DNA of 64,000 nt from Pseudomonas sp. GD04091 (GTDB lineage Bacteria; Pseudomonadota; Gammaproteobacteria; Pseudomonadales; Pseudomonadaceae): the NCBI RefSeq assembly GCF_029836165.1, contig NZ_JAOEBG010000024.1, forward strand, positions 26,683 through 90,682, written 5' to 3'. Shown in pieces: positions 48,737-57,936 of the stretch (positions are counted from its first letter, which is position 1; the number at the start of each line of letters is the position of its first letter). A model generated the notes under the pieces. The model saw nothing but the letters and a program-made list of their open reading frames with translations, had not been told where the DNA came from and made no database searches. The position numbers and the translations under genes were made by a program.

Positions 48737-49627
48737 TCAAGCCTGCAGTTGCTCGCGAACCCACTCCACCAACGCCCGTACCTTCGGCACCTCCGCCGCA
48801 TGCTCGGCATACGCCAGGTAATGCGCGCCATTGCTCTTCATCGCATGGTCCCAGGCCAGCACCAGGCTGCCCTCGGCCAACTCCCTGGCCACCAGGTAAC
48901 GCGGCACCAGCGCCACCCCGCATCCTGCCTGCGCCGCGCTCAACGCCATGTAGAACGTATCGAAACGCGGCCCGTGGTAGCTGTTGTCGGTATGCAGCCC
49001 TTGCTCCAGGAACCACTCGTGCCACGCCTGCGGCCGCGAGGTGCTCTGCAGCAGCACCAGCGCCGCCACCGCGCCTGCGTCAGGCAGCGTGCGCCCCTGC
49101 AGCAGTTCCGGTGCGCATACCGGCACCACCTCTTCGCCGAACAGCTCGACGCAGGTCGCCCCGGGCCATGTGCCCTGGCCGTAGAAGAACACCACGTCGG
49201 CCGAACCCTGCAGCAGGGCGAACGGCTCCATCTCGTTACGGATGTCCAGGTGGATGTTCGGGTGGCGCTTGCCGAAGCCCTTGAGATGCGGGATCAGCCA
49301 GCGCACGCCGAAACTCGGTTGAGTGGCTACCTTCAATACTTCGGTCTGCGAGCCATAGCTCAGGACATAACGGCTGGACATGTCCACCTGGGTGAGGATC
49401 TTGTTCACCTCGGCCAGGTACAGGCTGCCGGCGGGCGTCAGTTGCAGGCGCCGGCGGATGCGCAGGAACAGGTGGTGGCGCAGCATCTCCTCGAGCTGCG
49501 CCACCTGCTTGCTCACCGCGCTCTGGGTCAGGTGCAGTTCCTCGGCGGCGCGGGTGAAGCTCAGGTGGCGGGCTGCGGCTTCGAAGCACTGCAGGGCGGT
49601 CATGGACGGTACCAGGCGTTTGGACAT
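48737..49627 (-). CDS. LysR regulator of the lysine catabolic genes
   Basis: Protein of 296 residues: GcvA-like LysR with N-terminal helix-turn-helix (about 8-65, ALQCFEAAARHLSFTRAAEELHLTQSAVSKQVAQLE) and a substrate domain (about 95-290). It is divergent from amaB and upstream of hglS on the same strand, matching the P. putida arrangement where such a regulator controls D-lysine/aminoadipate catabolism. The effector is unknown. Confidence 0.82.
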   Translation of the reverse strand: MSKRLVPSMTALQCFEAAARHLSFTRAAEELHLTQSAVSKQVAQLEEMLRHHLFLRIRRRLQLTPAGSLYLAEVNKILTQVDMSSRYVLSYGSQTEVLKVATQPSFGVRWLIPHLKGFGKRHPNIHLDIRNEMEPFALLQGSADVVFFYGQGTWPGATCVELFGEEVVPVCAPELLQGRTLPDAGAVAALVLLQSTSRPQAWHEWFLEQGLHTDNSYHGPRFDTFYMALSAAQAGCGVALVPRYLVARELAEGSLVLAWDHAMKSNGAHYLAYAEHAAEVPKVRALVEWVREQLQA

Positions 49628-49763
49628 AAGCGGTCTCGGCGGCTGAAATCATTACCTGGCGGAATGATATGCGGAATAAAGGTCGTTTGTTGCACCTGTG
49701 TAATCGGATTAATACTGACCCACATCATTTTCCAACCCTTCACCCGATGAAAGGAGAAGCACA

Positions 49764-51254
49764 ATGGTTGCTGCATTGCTCGAGCGCCTTGGCGTTGCCG
49801 CCGCGGCTCACACCCAGGGTGACTACCCTGTTCACACCCCGATCGACGGCAGCCAGATCGCCTCGGTGAAACTGCTCGGCAAGGCCGACACCATCGCCCG
49901 CATCGACCAGGCGCAGCAGGCCTTCGAAGTCTGGCGCAACGTGCCGGCCCCACGGCGTGGCGAGCTGGTGCGCCTGTTCGGCGAAGTGCTGCGCGAGCAC
50001 AAGGCCGACCTCGGCGAACTGGTCTGCATCGAAGCCGGCAAGATCACCCAGGAAGGCCTGGGCGAAGTGCAGGAAATGATCGACATCTGCGACTTTGCCG
50101 TCGGCCTGTCGCGCCAGTTGTACGGCCTGACCATCGCCTCCGAGCGTCCGGGGCACCACATGCGTGAAAGCTGGCATCCGCTGGGCGTGGTCGGCGTGAT
50201 CAGCGCCTTCAACTTCCCGGTGGCGGTGTGGTCCTGGAACACCGCGCTGGCGCTGGTGGCCGGCAATTCGGTGGTGTGGAAACCGTCCGAGAAGACGCCG
50301 TTGACCGCGCTGGCCTGCCAAGCCTTGTTCGAAAAAGCCCTGAAAGCCTTCGGCGATGCGCCGGTCGGCCTGGCGCAACTGGTGATCGGCGGGCGCGAAG
50401 CCGGCGAAGCCCTGGTCGACGACCCGCGCGTGCCGCTGGTCAGCGCCACCGGCAGCACCCGCATGGGCCGTGAAGTCGGACCGCGTGTCGCCGCGCGCTT
50501 CGGCCGCAGCATCCTCGAACTGGGTGGCAACAATGCCATGATCCTGACCCCGAGCGCCGACCTGGACCTGGCCGTGCGTGGCATCCTCTTCTCCGCCGTC
50601 GGCACCGCCGGCCAGCGCTGCACCACCCTGCGCCGCCTGATCGTCCACCGCTCGCTCAAGGACGAAGTGGTGGCCCGGGTCAAAGCCGCCTACGGCAAGG
50701 TGCGCATCGGTGACCCGCGCCAGGACAACCTGGTCGGCCCGCTGATCGACAAGCAGTCGTTCGATGCCATGCAGGGCGCGCTGGCCAAAGCCCGCGACGA
50801 AGGCGGCCAGGTGTTCGGCGGCGAGCGCCAGCTGGCCGAGCAGTACCCGAACGCCTACTACGTCTCGCCCGCCATCGCCGAGATGCCGGCGCAGAGCGAT
50901 GTGGTGCGCCACGAGACCTTCGCGCCGATCCTCTACGTACTGGCCTACGACGACTTCGAAGAGGCCCTGCGCCTGAACAACGAAGTACCGCAAGGCTTGT
51001 CGTCGTGCATCTTCACCACCGACATTCGCGAGGCCGAGCGCTTCCAGAGCGCCTCGGGCAGCGACTGCGGCATCGCCAACGTCAACATCGGCACCAGCGG
51101 TGCGGAGATCGGCGGGGCGTTCGGTGGCGAGAAGGAGACCGGTGGTGGGCGTGAGTCCGGGTCGGATGCCTGGAAGGGTTACATGCGCCGGCAGACCAAT
51201 ACCGTGAACTATTCGCGTGAGCTGCCGCTGGCGCAGGGCATCGTGTTCGACTGA
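49764..51254 (+). CDS. amaB: L-piperidine-6-carboxylate (aminoadipate semialdehyde) dehydrogenase AmaB
   Basis: NAD(P)-dependent aldehyde dehydrogenase of 496 residues producing L-2-aminoadipate in the pipecolate branch of lysine catabolism. Shows FNFPVAVWSWN, VVWKPSEKTPLTA, ILELGGNNAMI (general-base Glu) and nucleophile Cys in GTAGQRCTTLRRL. It resembles ALDH7/antiquitin. ATG 49764 follows AAGGAGAAGCACA. amaA follows after a hairpin and a REP element, so expression may drop between the two. Confidence 0.93.
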   Translation: MVAALLERLGVAAAAHTQGDYPVHTPIDGSQIASVKLLGKADTIARIDQAQQAFEVWRNVPAPRRGELVRLFGEVLREHKADLGELVCIEAGKITQEGLGEVQEMIDICDFAVGLSRQLYGLTIASERPGHHMRESWHPLGVVGVISAFNFPVAVWSWNTALALVAGNSVVWKPSEKTPLTALACQALFEKALKAFGDAPVGLAQLVIGGREAGEALVDDPRVPLVSATGSTRMGREVGPRVAARFGRSILELGGNNAMILTPSADLDLAVRGILFSAVGTAGQRCTTLRRLIVHRSLKDEVVARVKAAYGKVRIGDPRQDNLVGPLIDKQSFDAMQGALAKARDEGGQVFGGERQLAEQYPNAYYVSPAIAEMPAQSDVVRHETFAPILYVLAYDDFEEALRLNNEVPQGLSSCIFTTDIREAERFQSASGSDCGIANVNIGTSGAEIGGAFGGEKETGGGRESGSDAWKGYMRRQTNTVNYSRELPLAQGIVFD

Positions 51255-51264
51255 TGATCGTGGG

Positions 51265-51371
51265 CGGGGGCTGACGCCCCCGAATCGCGGCGCAAGGCCG
51301 CTCCCACAGGATTCGGCGCGATTCCTGTGGGAGCGGCCTTGTGTCGCGAAAGGGCCGCGAAGCGGCCCCAG
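51265..51371. repeat. Hairpin plus REP between amaB and amaA
   Basis: CGGGGGC-TGAC-GCCCCCG at 51265-51282 is a clean hairpin after amaB. It is followed by mirrored REP halves GCGGCGCAAGGCCGCTCCCACAGG and CTGTGGGAGCGGCCTTGTGTCGCG, ending in a GGGCCGCGAAGCGGCCCC palindrome. Confidence 0.75.
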
Positions 51372-51403
51372 AGGCAAATAAGAACAATCGCTGGAGCCGG
51401 GCC

Positions 51404-52690
51404 ATGTCCGAACTGCGTCAAGAATGTCTGTGGGAGTTCGTCACCAAACCGACCGTCGCCGCCCAGGCCCTGGCCGGCGAGCACAAGGCCGACGTCTGCG
51501 TGATCGGCGGTGGCATCACCGGCCTGTCCGCGGCGATCCACCTGTTGGAGCAGGGCAAGTCGGTGATCCTGCTGGAGGCCTGGAAGATCGGCCACGGCGG
51601 CTCAGGACGCAACGTCGGCCTGGTCAACGCCGGCACCTGGATCCGCCCCGACGATGTCGAGGTCACCCTTGGCCGCCAACGGGGCAGCCGTTTGAACAAG
51701 GTGCTCGGTGAAGCCCCAGGCGAAGTCTTCGCCATGATCGAGCGCCTGGGGATCGACTGCCAGGCCCAACACAAAGGCACCCTGCACATGGCGCACAACG
51801 CCACCGGCATCGCCGACCTCGAGGCCCGCCACCAGCAATGGACCCGGCGCGGCGCCGACGTCGAACTGCTGACCGGCGCGCAATGCCAGCAATACTGCGG
51901 TACCGACAAGATTTCCGCCGCGCTGCTCGACCGCCGCGCCGGCACCATCAACCCCATGGCTTATACACAGGGCCTGGCCGCCGCCGTGACCGGGCTGGGC
52001 GGCAAGCTGTTCCAGCAGTCCTCGGTGGAGGGGCTGGAGCGCGACGGCGATGGTTGGCAGGTGAAGACCGCCCGTGGCGCGGTGCGCGCCGACAAGGTGG
52101 TGATCTCCACTGGCGCCTACACCGAAGGCGACTGGAGCCATCTGCAGAAGCACTTCTTCCGTGGCTACTACTACCAGGTCGCCTCCAAGCCCCTGCATGG
52201 CGCCGCAGCCGACAAGGTTCTGCCCCATGGCCAGGGCTCGTGGGACACCCGCACCGTGCTCAGCAGCATCCGTCGCGACGACCAGGGCCGCCTGCTGCTC
52301 GGCAGCCTGGGGCGTGTGGACAACAAGCCGGCGTGGTTCGTGCGCAGCTGGGCCGACCGCATCCAGAGTCATTACTACCCGCAGCTGGGCAAGGTCGAGT
52401 GGGAGATGCACTGGACCGGCTGCATCGACTTCACTCCGGACCACCTGATGCGCCTGTTCGAGCCGGCGCCAGGGCTGGTGGCGGTGACCGGCTACAACGG
52501 CCGGGGCAATACCACCGGCACGGTGATCGGCCGGGCGTTCGCCGAGTTCCTGCTCAAGGATGATCCGGACAGCCTGCCGATTCCGTTCTCGCCGATGAAA
52601 CCGGTGAGCGCGCCGTCGCTGCGCACGGCGTTCTACGAGTCGGGGTTCTCGCTGTATCACGCGGGGCAGTGCCTGCGGGTGGTGCTGTAG
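51404..52690 (+). CDS. amaA: L-pipecolate oxidase AmaA
   Basis: FAD-dependent DAO-family oxidase of 428 residues converting L-pipecolate to piperideine-6-carboxylate, the substrate of AmaB. N-terminal Rossmann motif VCVIGGGITGLSAAIHLLEQG (about residues 29-49), GGSGRNVGLVNAG, and C-terminal TGYNGRGNTTGTVIGRAFAEF. Located after amaB as in P. putida. ATG 51404 has GGAG upstream; the open frame begins earlier inside the REP element. Confidence 0.92.
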   Translation: MSELRQECLWEFVTKPTVAAQALAGEHKADVCVIGGGITGLSAAIHLLEQGKSVILLEAWKIGHGGSGRNVGLVNAGTWIRPDDVEVTLGRQRGSRLNKVLGEAPGEVFAMIERLGIDCQAQHKGTLHMAHNATGIADLEARHQQWTRRGADVELLTGAQCQQYCGTDKISAALLDRRAGTINPMAYTQGLAAAVTGLGGKLFQQSSVEGLERDGDGWQVKTARGAVRADKVVISTGAYTEGDWSHLQKHFFRGYYYQVASKPLHGAAADKVLPHGQGSWDTRTVLSSIRRDDQGRLLLGSLGRVDNKPAWFVRSWADRIQSHYYPQLGKVEWEMHWTGCIDFTPDHLMRLFEPAPGLVAVTGYNGRGNTTGTVIGRAFAEFLLKDDPDSLPIPFSPMKPVSAPSLRTAFYESGFSLYHAGQCLRVVL

Positions 52691-52702
52691 GCTCTGGCGC
52701 TC

Positions 52703-52806
52703 CTGTAGGAGCGGCCCCAGCGATTCTTGCTTCAACACTGAAACCCTGGGGCTGCTGCGCAGCCCTTTCCGACCGGTCCGACGCCTCGGCAAGGCCGCTC
52801 CTACAG
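52703..52806. repeat. REP element between convergent amaA and MscS gene
   Basis: CTGTAGGAGCGGCCCCAGCG and GGCAAGGCCGCTCCTACAG flank GGGGCTGCTGCGCAGCCC palindrome; same family as 7190-7320. Confidence 0.75.
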
Positions 52807-52821
52807 GGGATGGGGGCTTGG

Positions 52822-54249
52822 CTACTTGTGCAACCAGCTCAGGAACCCACCTTTCTTCACCACCGCCGGTTTCTGCAGCAGCAGTGACTCGCGTTTCTGC
52901 CGCCGGAACCGCTGCAGCTTAGTCAGCGCCGACTTCACATCACCACTCTCGGTCAGGCAACCGCGTACCTGTTCCTTGTCGATACGGTAGAGCATGCAAC
53001 TGCTCAGGGCACGAAACTCGACAGGCGAGGCCTCGTCATCCACCAGGCCTTCGAGCGCCAGCACTTCCCCCGGCCCCATGCGCCCGCCTTCGATCAGGCG
53101 CTCGCCGTCGCGCACCGATGCCAGCACCACGCCGCGACTGATCAGCAACACGTGCTCCGAGCGCTCGCCAATGCCGAGAATGACCTGGTCGGCCAGGTAC
53201 TCCACCGTGGTCATGCGCTGGCTCAAGGCGTCGCGTTCCTCGTTGCTCAGCGAGCGGAACACCCGCACCTCGTCCAGCAGGTCGCGTTGGCGACTGCGCG
53301 CGGGGCTGCCCAGGTCGGTGTTCCAGGTGACCCCGCTGGCCTCCAGATGACGGTGGGCCAGGTCGAACAGCTGGTTGCGTACTTCGGTCTTGCGCCCCAT
53401 GTCGGCAATGAAACCGCTGGCTTCGTACTCCACCGATTCCAGCGTCGAGGCCTTCACCGTGACCTTGGGCGCCGGCTTGTCCAGCAGCATGCTGGTGCCT
53501 TGCAGGGTCTTCTCCAGTGCATCGAACACCCGCTGCGGACGCGCCTTGGCGGGCACCACAACGCTGATCGACACCCCATGCACCTCGGCCGGACGGCTGA
53601 AGTTGAGGATCTTGGCCTTGGCGGCCACCGAGTTGGGGATCACCGCCAGGCTGCTGTTACCGGTGATCAACCGGGTGGCGCGCCAATCGATGTCGACCAC
53701 CTTGCCTTCGGTGCCGTCTATGGAGATGGAGTCGCCGATCTGGTAGGGCCGCGTGGTGTTCAGCACGATGCCGGAGAACACGTCGGCCAGCGTGCTCTGC
53801 AACGCCAGGCCGATGACGATGGCCATTACCCCGGAGGTCGCCAGCAGCCCCTTGACCGGCAACTGCATCACGTAGGCCGCCGCCGCCACCACGGCGGCGA
53901 GGAAGATCAGCGCCCCGAGCACGTCCTGCAGCAGGCGCCCGCCATGGCTGCCGCGCGCCACCAGCAGCAGGCCGAACACCACCGTGACCGTGCGCGCGCC
54001 GAACAGCCACCAGCCGATCGCCAGCACCGTGGCCATGAGGTTGCGCGCCACATCGTCGACCCAGGGGGGCGGTTGCAGCGGGCTCATCCCGGCGGCCAGC
54101 AGTACCCAACTGAACAGCAGGAAGGTCGCCAGTCGCGAGGCGATGCGCCAGGCGTGCCGATGCACCGGGATCAGGTGCCAGAGCAGCAGGTCGAGCAGGA
54201 TCAGCAGGGTGCCGAGCAACAACGGGTATGACTGGATGAAGGCCAGCAT
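52822..54249 (-). CDS. Mechanosensitive MscS-family channel with cyclic nucleotide-binding domain
   Basis: Protein of 475 residues. Four or five membrane helices (about 5-25, 35-55, 73-93, 105-125, 130-155), the MscS pore and beta domain (SGVMAIVIGLALQSTLADVFSGI, IGDSISIDGTEGKVVDIDWRATRL, VIPNSV), then a C-terminal CNMP/cAMP-binding-like domain (about 320-450, VFRSLSNEERDALSQRM, LLISRGVVLASV, GPGEVLALEGL). Such fusions are gated or modulated by ligand rather than tension alone in known cases. Start at 54249 has a weak ribosome site. Confidence 0.85.
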   Translation of the reverse strand: MLAFIQSYPLLLGTLLILLDLLLWHLIPVHRHAWRIASRLATFLLFSWVLLAAGMSPLQPPPWVDDVARNLMATVLAIGWWLFGARTVTVVFGLLLVARGSHGGRLLQDVLGALIFLAAVVAAAAYVMQLPVKGLLATSGVMAIVIGLALQSTLADVFSGIVLNTTRPYQIGDSISIDGTEGKVVDIDWRATRLITGNSSLAVIPNSVAAKAKILNFSRPAEVHGVSISVVVPAKARPQRVFDALEKTLQGTSMLLDKPAPKVTVKASTLESVEYEASGFIADMGRKTEVRNQLFDLAHRHLEASGVTWNTDLGSPARSRQRDLLDEVRVFRSLSNEERDALSQRMTTVEYLADQVILGIGERSEHVLLISRGVVLASVRDGERLIEGGRMGPGEVLALEGLVDDEASPVEFRALSSCMLYRIDKEQVRGCLTESGDVKSALTKLQRFRRQKRESLLLQKPAVVKKGGFLSWLHK

Positions 54250-54331
54250 GATGGTCTCGGTGCGGGGGAGGGCTGTGGGTAGTAATAGAGCAGGTTGTGG
54301 TGTCAGGCAATGGGGCGGCGATGGTGCCGGT

Positions 54332-54424
54332 GGCCTCTTCGCCGGTAAACCCGCTCCCACAGGTTTCTCACTGCCCTCAAGGCCTGCGTGGTCCCTGTGG
54401 GAGCGGGTTTGCCCGCGAAGAGGC
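54332..54424. repeat. REP palindrome between divergent MscS and YcaC genes
   Basis: GCCTCTTCGCCGGTAAACCC and GGGTTTGCCCGCGAAGAGGC form mirrored ends, each with CCGCTCCCACAGG/CCTGTGGGAGCGG next to it. Confidence 0.75.
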
Positions 54425-54564
54425 GAGCGCGATCTATCGTTCATGAAATAGAACGCTAAAGCCAAATTTCGCTATCTAGTGCCACAAAGGTCCCGGTTTT
54501 AATCTTCTCCCATCAACGCGAAACACCCAACCCACTGAAGATCGAAACCCAAGGAGCACCGGCA

Positions 54565-55194
54565 ATGAACAACTTCAAATACAACCGCCTGAACAAAGAC
54601 GACGCCGCCGTACTGCTGGTCGACCACCAGGCTGGTCTGCTGTCCCTGGTCCGCGACATCGATCCGGACCGCTTCAAGAACAATGTGCTGGCCCTGGCGG
54701 ACCTGGCCAAGTACTTCAACCTGCCGACCATCCTCACCACCAGCTTCGAGCAAGGCCCCAACGGCCCGCTGGTGCCGGAACTCAAAGCGCTGTTCCCGGA
54801 CGCCCCGTACATCGCCCGCCCAGGCCAGATCAATGCCTGGGACAACGAAGACTTCGTCAAGGCGGTGAAGGCCACCGGCAAGAAGCAATTGATCATCGCC
54901 GGCGTGGTGACCGAGGTGTGCGTGGCCTTCCCGGCGCTGGCGGCCCTGGAAGAAGAGTTCGATGTGTTCGTGGTGACCGACGCCTCCGGCACCTTCAACG
55001 AGATGACCCGCGATGCCGCCCACGACCGCATGAGCCAGGCCGGCGCGCAACTGATGACCTGGTTCGGCGTGGCCTGTGAGCTGCACCGCGACTGGCGCAA
55101 CGACGTCGAAGGGCTGGCGGCGCTGTTCTCCAACCATATCCCCGACTACCGTAACCTGATCACCAGCTACAACGCCCTGACCGCCGGCAAGTAA
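54565..55194 (+). CDS. YcaC-type isochorismatase-family hydrolase
   Basis: Cytoplasmic cysteine hydrolase of 209 residues with catalytic Asp20 in LLVDHQAG, Cys119 in GVVTEVCVAF and the usual lysine between. It matches E. coli YcaC in length and in SFEQGPNGPLVPEL and NAWDNEDFV. Substrate unknown. Strong AAGGAGCACCGGCA ribosome site. Followed by the ABM-domain and amidohydrolase genes at gaps of 56 and 65 nt, probably one operon. Confidence 0.9.
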   Translation: MNNFKYNRLNKDDAAVLLVDHQAGLLSLVRDIDPDRFKNNVLALADLAKYFNLPTILTTSFEQGPNGPLVPELKALFPDAPYIARPGQINAWDNEDFVKAVKATGKKQLIIAGVVTEVCVAFPALAALEEEFDVFVVTDASGTFNEMTRDAAHDRMSQAGAQLMTWFGVACELHRDWRNDVEGLAALFSNHIPDYRNLITSYNALTAGK

Positions 55195-55250
55195 GCCGCC
55201 TCGCCAGGCGCCCGCCCGGCGCCTGGCCCATCCAGCCCAGGTACACCGCG

Positions 55251-55802
55251 ATGAACAACAGCACCGTGGTCACGCTGGTCATCCAGCACAAGGTCCGCGC
55301 CGAGGCCCTGGCGCGCTACGAAACGTGGCTGCGACACACCGTCGGCGTGGCCCGCCAGCAACCAGGGCACCTGGACGTGAACGTGATTCGCCCCGACGAC
55401 GGTGGTCGCCAGTTCACCACCGTGGTGCGCTTCGCCGAGGCCAGCCAGTTGCAAGCCTGGGTCGATTCCGCCGAGCGTCAGGCGCTGGTGGCCGAAGTGC
55501 TGCCGCTGCTGGAGGAGGGCGACCAGACCCAGGTGCATGACGACCCGGAATTCTGGTTCACCCCGGCCACCACCGGCGCGGCGCAACCGCCGCGCTGGAA
55601 GCAGGCCGTGCTCACCTACCTGGTGATCTGCCCGCTGACCCTGCTGGTGCCGGTGCTGCTGGCGCCGCTGTTCGAGCGCTTCCCGGCGTTGGGCGCGCGG
55701 TTGCCGAGCAACCTGCTGATAAACCTCGGCGTCATCCTCCCGGTGGTGTTCTTCATCATGCCCTGGGTGACCCGCCGCTGTGCCGCCTGGCTGCGCCGCT
55801 GA
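55251..55802 (+). CDS. ABM-domain protein with two membrane helices
   Basis: Protein of 183 residues: N-terminal antibiotic-biosynthesis-monooxygenase-like ferredoxin-fold domain (about 1-95, VTLVIQHKVRAEALARYETW, HLDVNVIRPDDGG), then two membrane helices (about 122-143 and 157-176) separated by a short loop. Related to the YPR114/ABM-C-terminal membrane family; function unknown. Weak ribosome site, likely translated from the operon with YcaC. Confidence 0.82.
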   Translation: MNNSTVVTLVIQHKVRAEALARYETWLRHTVGVARQQPGHLDVNVIRPDDGGRQFTTVVRFAEASQLQAWVDSAERQALVAEVLPLLEEGDQTQVHDDPEFWFTPATTGAAQPPRWKQAVLTYLVICPLTLLVPVLLAPLFERFPALGARLPSNLLINLGVILPVVFFIMPWVTRRCAAWLRR

Positions 55803-55867
55803 GCGCCGGCCAGGTTCCATTGCTAGCCTTAACCGCCTGCCGATCACTCGTCCGAAGGGAGAGCACC

Positions 55868-57838
55868 ATGAGCCAGGATCCCACCGACCAGAGCCGCCGC
55901 AAGTTCCTCGCCACCGGCACCGTGCTTGGCGCCGCTGGCGCGCTGTGGAGCGCGTTGCCGTTCACCGATTCCGCTCACGCCGCAACTTCAGGAGATCCCA
56001 TGACCGCCGACCTCATCCTGTTCAACGGCAAGCTGCATACCGTTGATCGCGAGAAACCCAACGCCAGCGCCGTGGCCATCAAGGACGGCAAGTTCATCGC
56101 CGTGGGCAGCGATGCCGAAGCCATGGCCCACAAGGGCGCCAGCACGCAGATCATCGACCTCAAGCAGCGCACGGTGATTCCGGGCCTGAACGACTCGCAC
56201 CTGCACCTGATCCGCGGCGGCCTGAACTACAACCTCGAGCTGCGCTGGGAGGGCGTGCCGTCGCTGGCCGACGCCTTGCGCATGCTCAAGGACCAGGCCG
56301 AGCGCACGCCGACCCCACAGTGGGTGCGCGTGGTCGGCGGCTGGAACGAATTCCAGTTCGCCGAGAAACGCATGCCCACGCTGGAGGAGATCAACCAGGC
56401 CGCGCCGGACACCCCGGTGTTCCTGCTGCACCTCTACGACCGCGCGCTGCTCAACCGCGCCGCGCTCAAGGCCGTGGGCTACACCAAAGACACGCCCAAT
56501 CCGCCGGGTGGCGAGATCCAGCGCGACAAGTTCGGCAACCCCACCGGCATGCTCATCGCCCGGCCCAACGCCACCATTCTCTACGCCACCCTGGCCAAGG
56601 GGCCGAAGCTGCCGCTGGAGTACCAGGTCAACTCCACCCGCCAGTTCATGCGCGAGCTCAACCGCCTCGGCCTGACCAGCGCCATCGATGCCGGTGGCGG
56701 CTACCAGAACTATCCGGACGACTACCAGGTGATTCAGGAGTTGGCCGACAACGACCAGCTGACCGTGCGCATCGCCTACAACCTGTTCACCCAGAAGCCC
56801 AAGGAAGAGCTGGCCGACTTCAAGAACTGGACGCAGAAGGTCAAGCCCGGCGACGGCAACGACTTCTTCCGCCACAACGGTGCCGGCGAGATGCTGGTGT
56901 TTTCCGCCGCCGACTTCGAGGACTTCCTCGAGCCGCGCCCGGACCTGCCGCAGACCATGGAGCAAGAGCTGGAGCCGGTGGTGCGCCACCTGGTCGAGCA
57001 GCGCTGGCCGTTCCGCCTGCACGCTACCTATGACGAATCGATCTCGCGCATGCTCGACGTGTTCGAGAAGGTCAACCGCGACATCCCGTTCAACGGCCTG
57101 CCGTGGTTCTTCGACCACTGCGAGACCATCACCCCGAAGAACATCGAACGGGTGCGGGCGCTCGGCGGTGGCATCGCCATCCAGGACCGCATGGCCTTCC
57201 AGGGCGAGTACTTCGTCGATCGCTACGGTGCCAAGGCTGCCGAGAAGACTCCACCGATCCAGCGCATGCTCGCCGAGGGCGTGCCGGTCGGCGCCGGTAC
57301 CGATGCCACCCGTGTGTCCAGCTACAACCCGTGGACTTCGCTGTACTGGCTGGTCAGCGGCAAGACCGTGGGTGGCCTGGCGCTGTATCCGGAGGGCCTG
57401 AGCCGGGCGACCGCGCTGCAGCTGTTCACCCATGGCAGTGCCTGGTTCTCCAGCGAGCAGGGCAAGAAGGGGCAGATCAAGGTCGGCCAGTTGGCCGACC
57501 TGGCGGCGTTGTCGCTGGATTTCTTCAGCGTCGATGAAGAGGCGATCAAGGGCATCGAGTCGGTGCTGACCGTGGTCGACGGCAAGGTGGTGTATGGCGC
57601 CGCCGAGTTCGACAAGCTCGGGCCGGTGCAGGTGCCGGTGTTGCCCGAGTGGTCGCCGGTGGTCAAGGTGCCGGGGCACTGGCGCGCCGGTGCGCCGCTG
57701 GCGGCGGCGCTGCACCAGTGCGTCGGGCCGTGCGGGGTGCATGCCCACAGCCATGAGAAGGCGCGGCATTCCAGTGTGCCGGTGAGCGATTACCAGGGCT
57801 TCTGGGGGGCGCTGGGCTGTTCCTGCTTTGCGTTCTGA
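55868..57838 (+). CDS. Tat-exported YtcJ-type amidohydrolase with Cys/His-rich tail
   Basis: Protein of 656 residues. It begins with a twin-arginine signal SRRKFLATGTVLG (about residues 9-21) ending near AHA/ATSG. The amidohydrolase barrel follows: metal ligands in NDSHLHLIRGG, RLHATYDESISRML, FDHCETI and PVGAGTDATRVSSYNPW. The last 45 residues hold an unusual Cys/His cluster (HQCVGPCGVHAHSHEK and GCSCFAF). The family includes N-substituted formamide deformylase; substrate unknown. ATG 55868 has AGGGAGAG upstream. Last gene of the YcaC/ABM operon, next to a convergent LysR gene. Confidence 0.88.
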   Translation: MSQDPTDQSRRKFLATGTVLGAAGALWSALPFTDSAHAATSGDPMTADLILFNGKLHTVDREKPNASAVAIKDGKFIAVGSDAEAMAHKGASTQIIDLKQRTVIPGLNDSHLHLIRGGLNYNLELRWEGVPSLADALRMLKDQAERTPTPQWVRVVGGWNEFQFAEKRMPTLEEINQAAPDTPVFLLHLYDRALLNRAALKAVGYTKDTPNPPGGEIQRDKFGNPTGMLIARPNATILYATLAKGPKLPLEYQVNSTRQFMRELNRLGLTSAIDAGGGYQNYPDDYQVIQELADNDQLTVRIAYNLFTQKPKEELADFKNWTQKVKPGDGNDFFRHNGAGEMLVFSAADFEDFLEPRPDLPQTMEQELEPVVRHLVEQRWPFRLHATYDESISRMLDVFEKVNRDIPFNGLPWFFDHCETITPKNIERVRALGGGIAIQDRMAFQGEYFVDRYGAKAAEKTPPIQRMLAEGVPVGAGTDATRVSSYNPWTSLYWLVSGKTVGGLALYPEGLSRATALQLFTHGSAWFSSEQGKKGQIKVGQLADLAALSLDFFSVDEEAIKGIESVLTVVDGKVVYGAAEFDKLGPVQVPVLPEWSPVVKVPGHWRAGAPLAAALHQCVGPCGVHAHSHEKARHSSVPVSDYQGFWGALGCSCFAF

Positions 57839-57841
57839 GCA

Positions 57842-57912
57842 CAGCGGGGCCGCTTCGCGGCCCATTCGCTGGCAAGCCAGCGGCCTCTGTGGGAGCCGGC
57901 TTGCCGGTGATG
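57842..57912. repeat. REP element between convergent amidohydrolase and LysR genes
   Basis: GGGGCCGCTTCGCGGCCC palindrome followed by CGCTGGCAAGCCAGCG and GGAGCCGGCTTGCCGGTGATGG; non-coding. Confidence 0.7.
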
Positions 57913-57936
57913 GGGCCGGACCTGCTGGAGGCGTTA

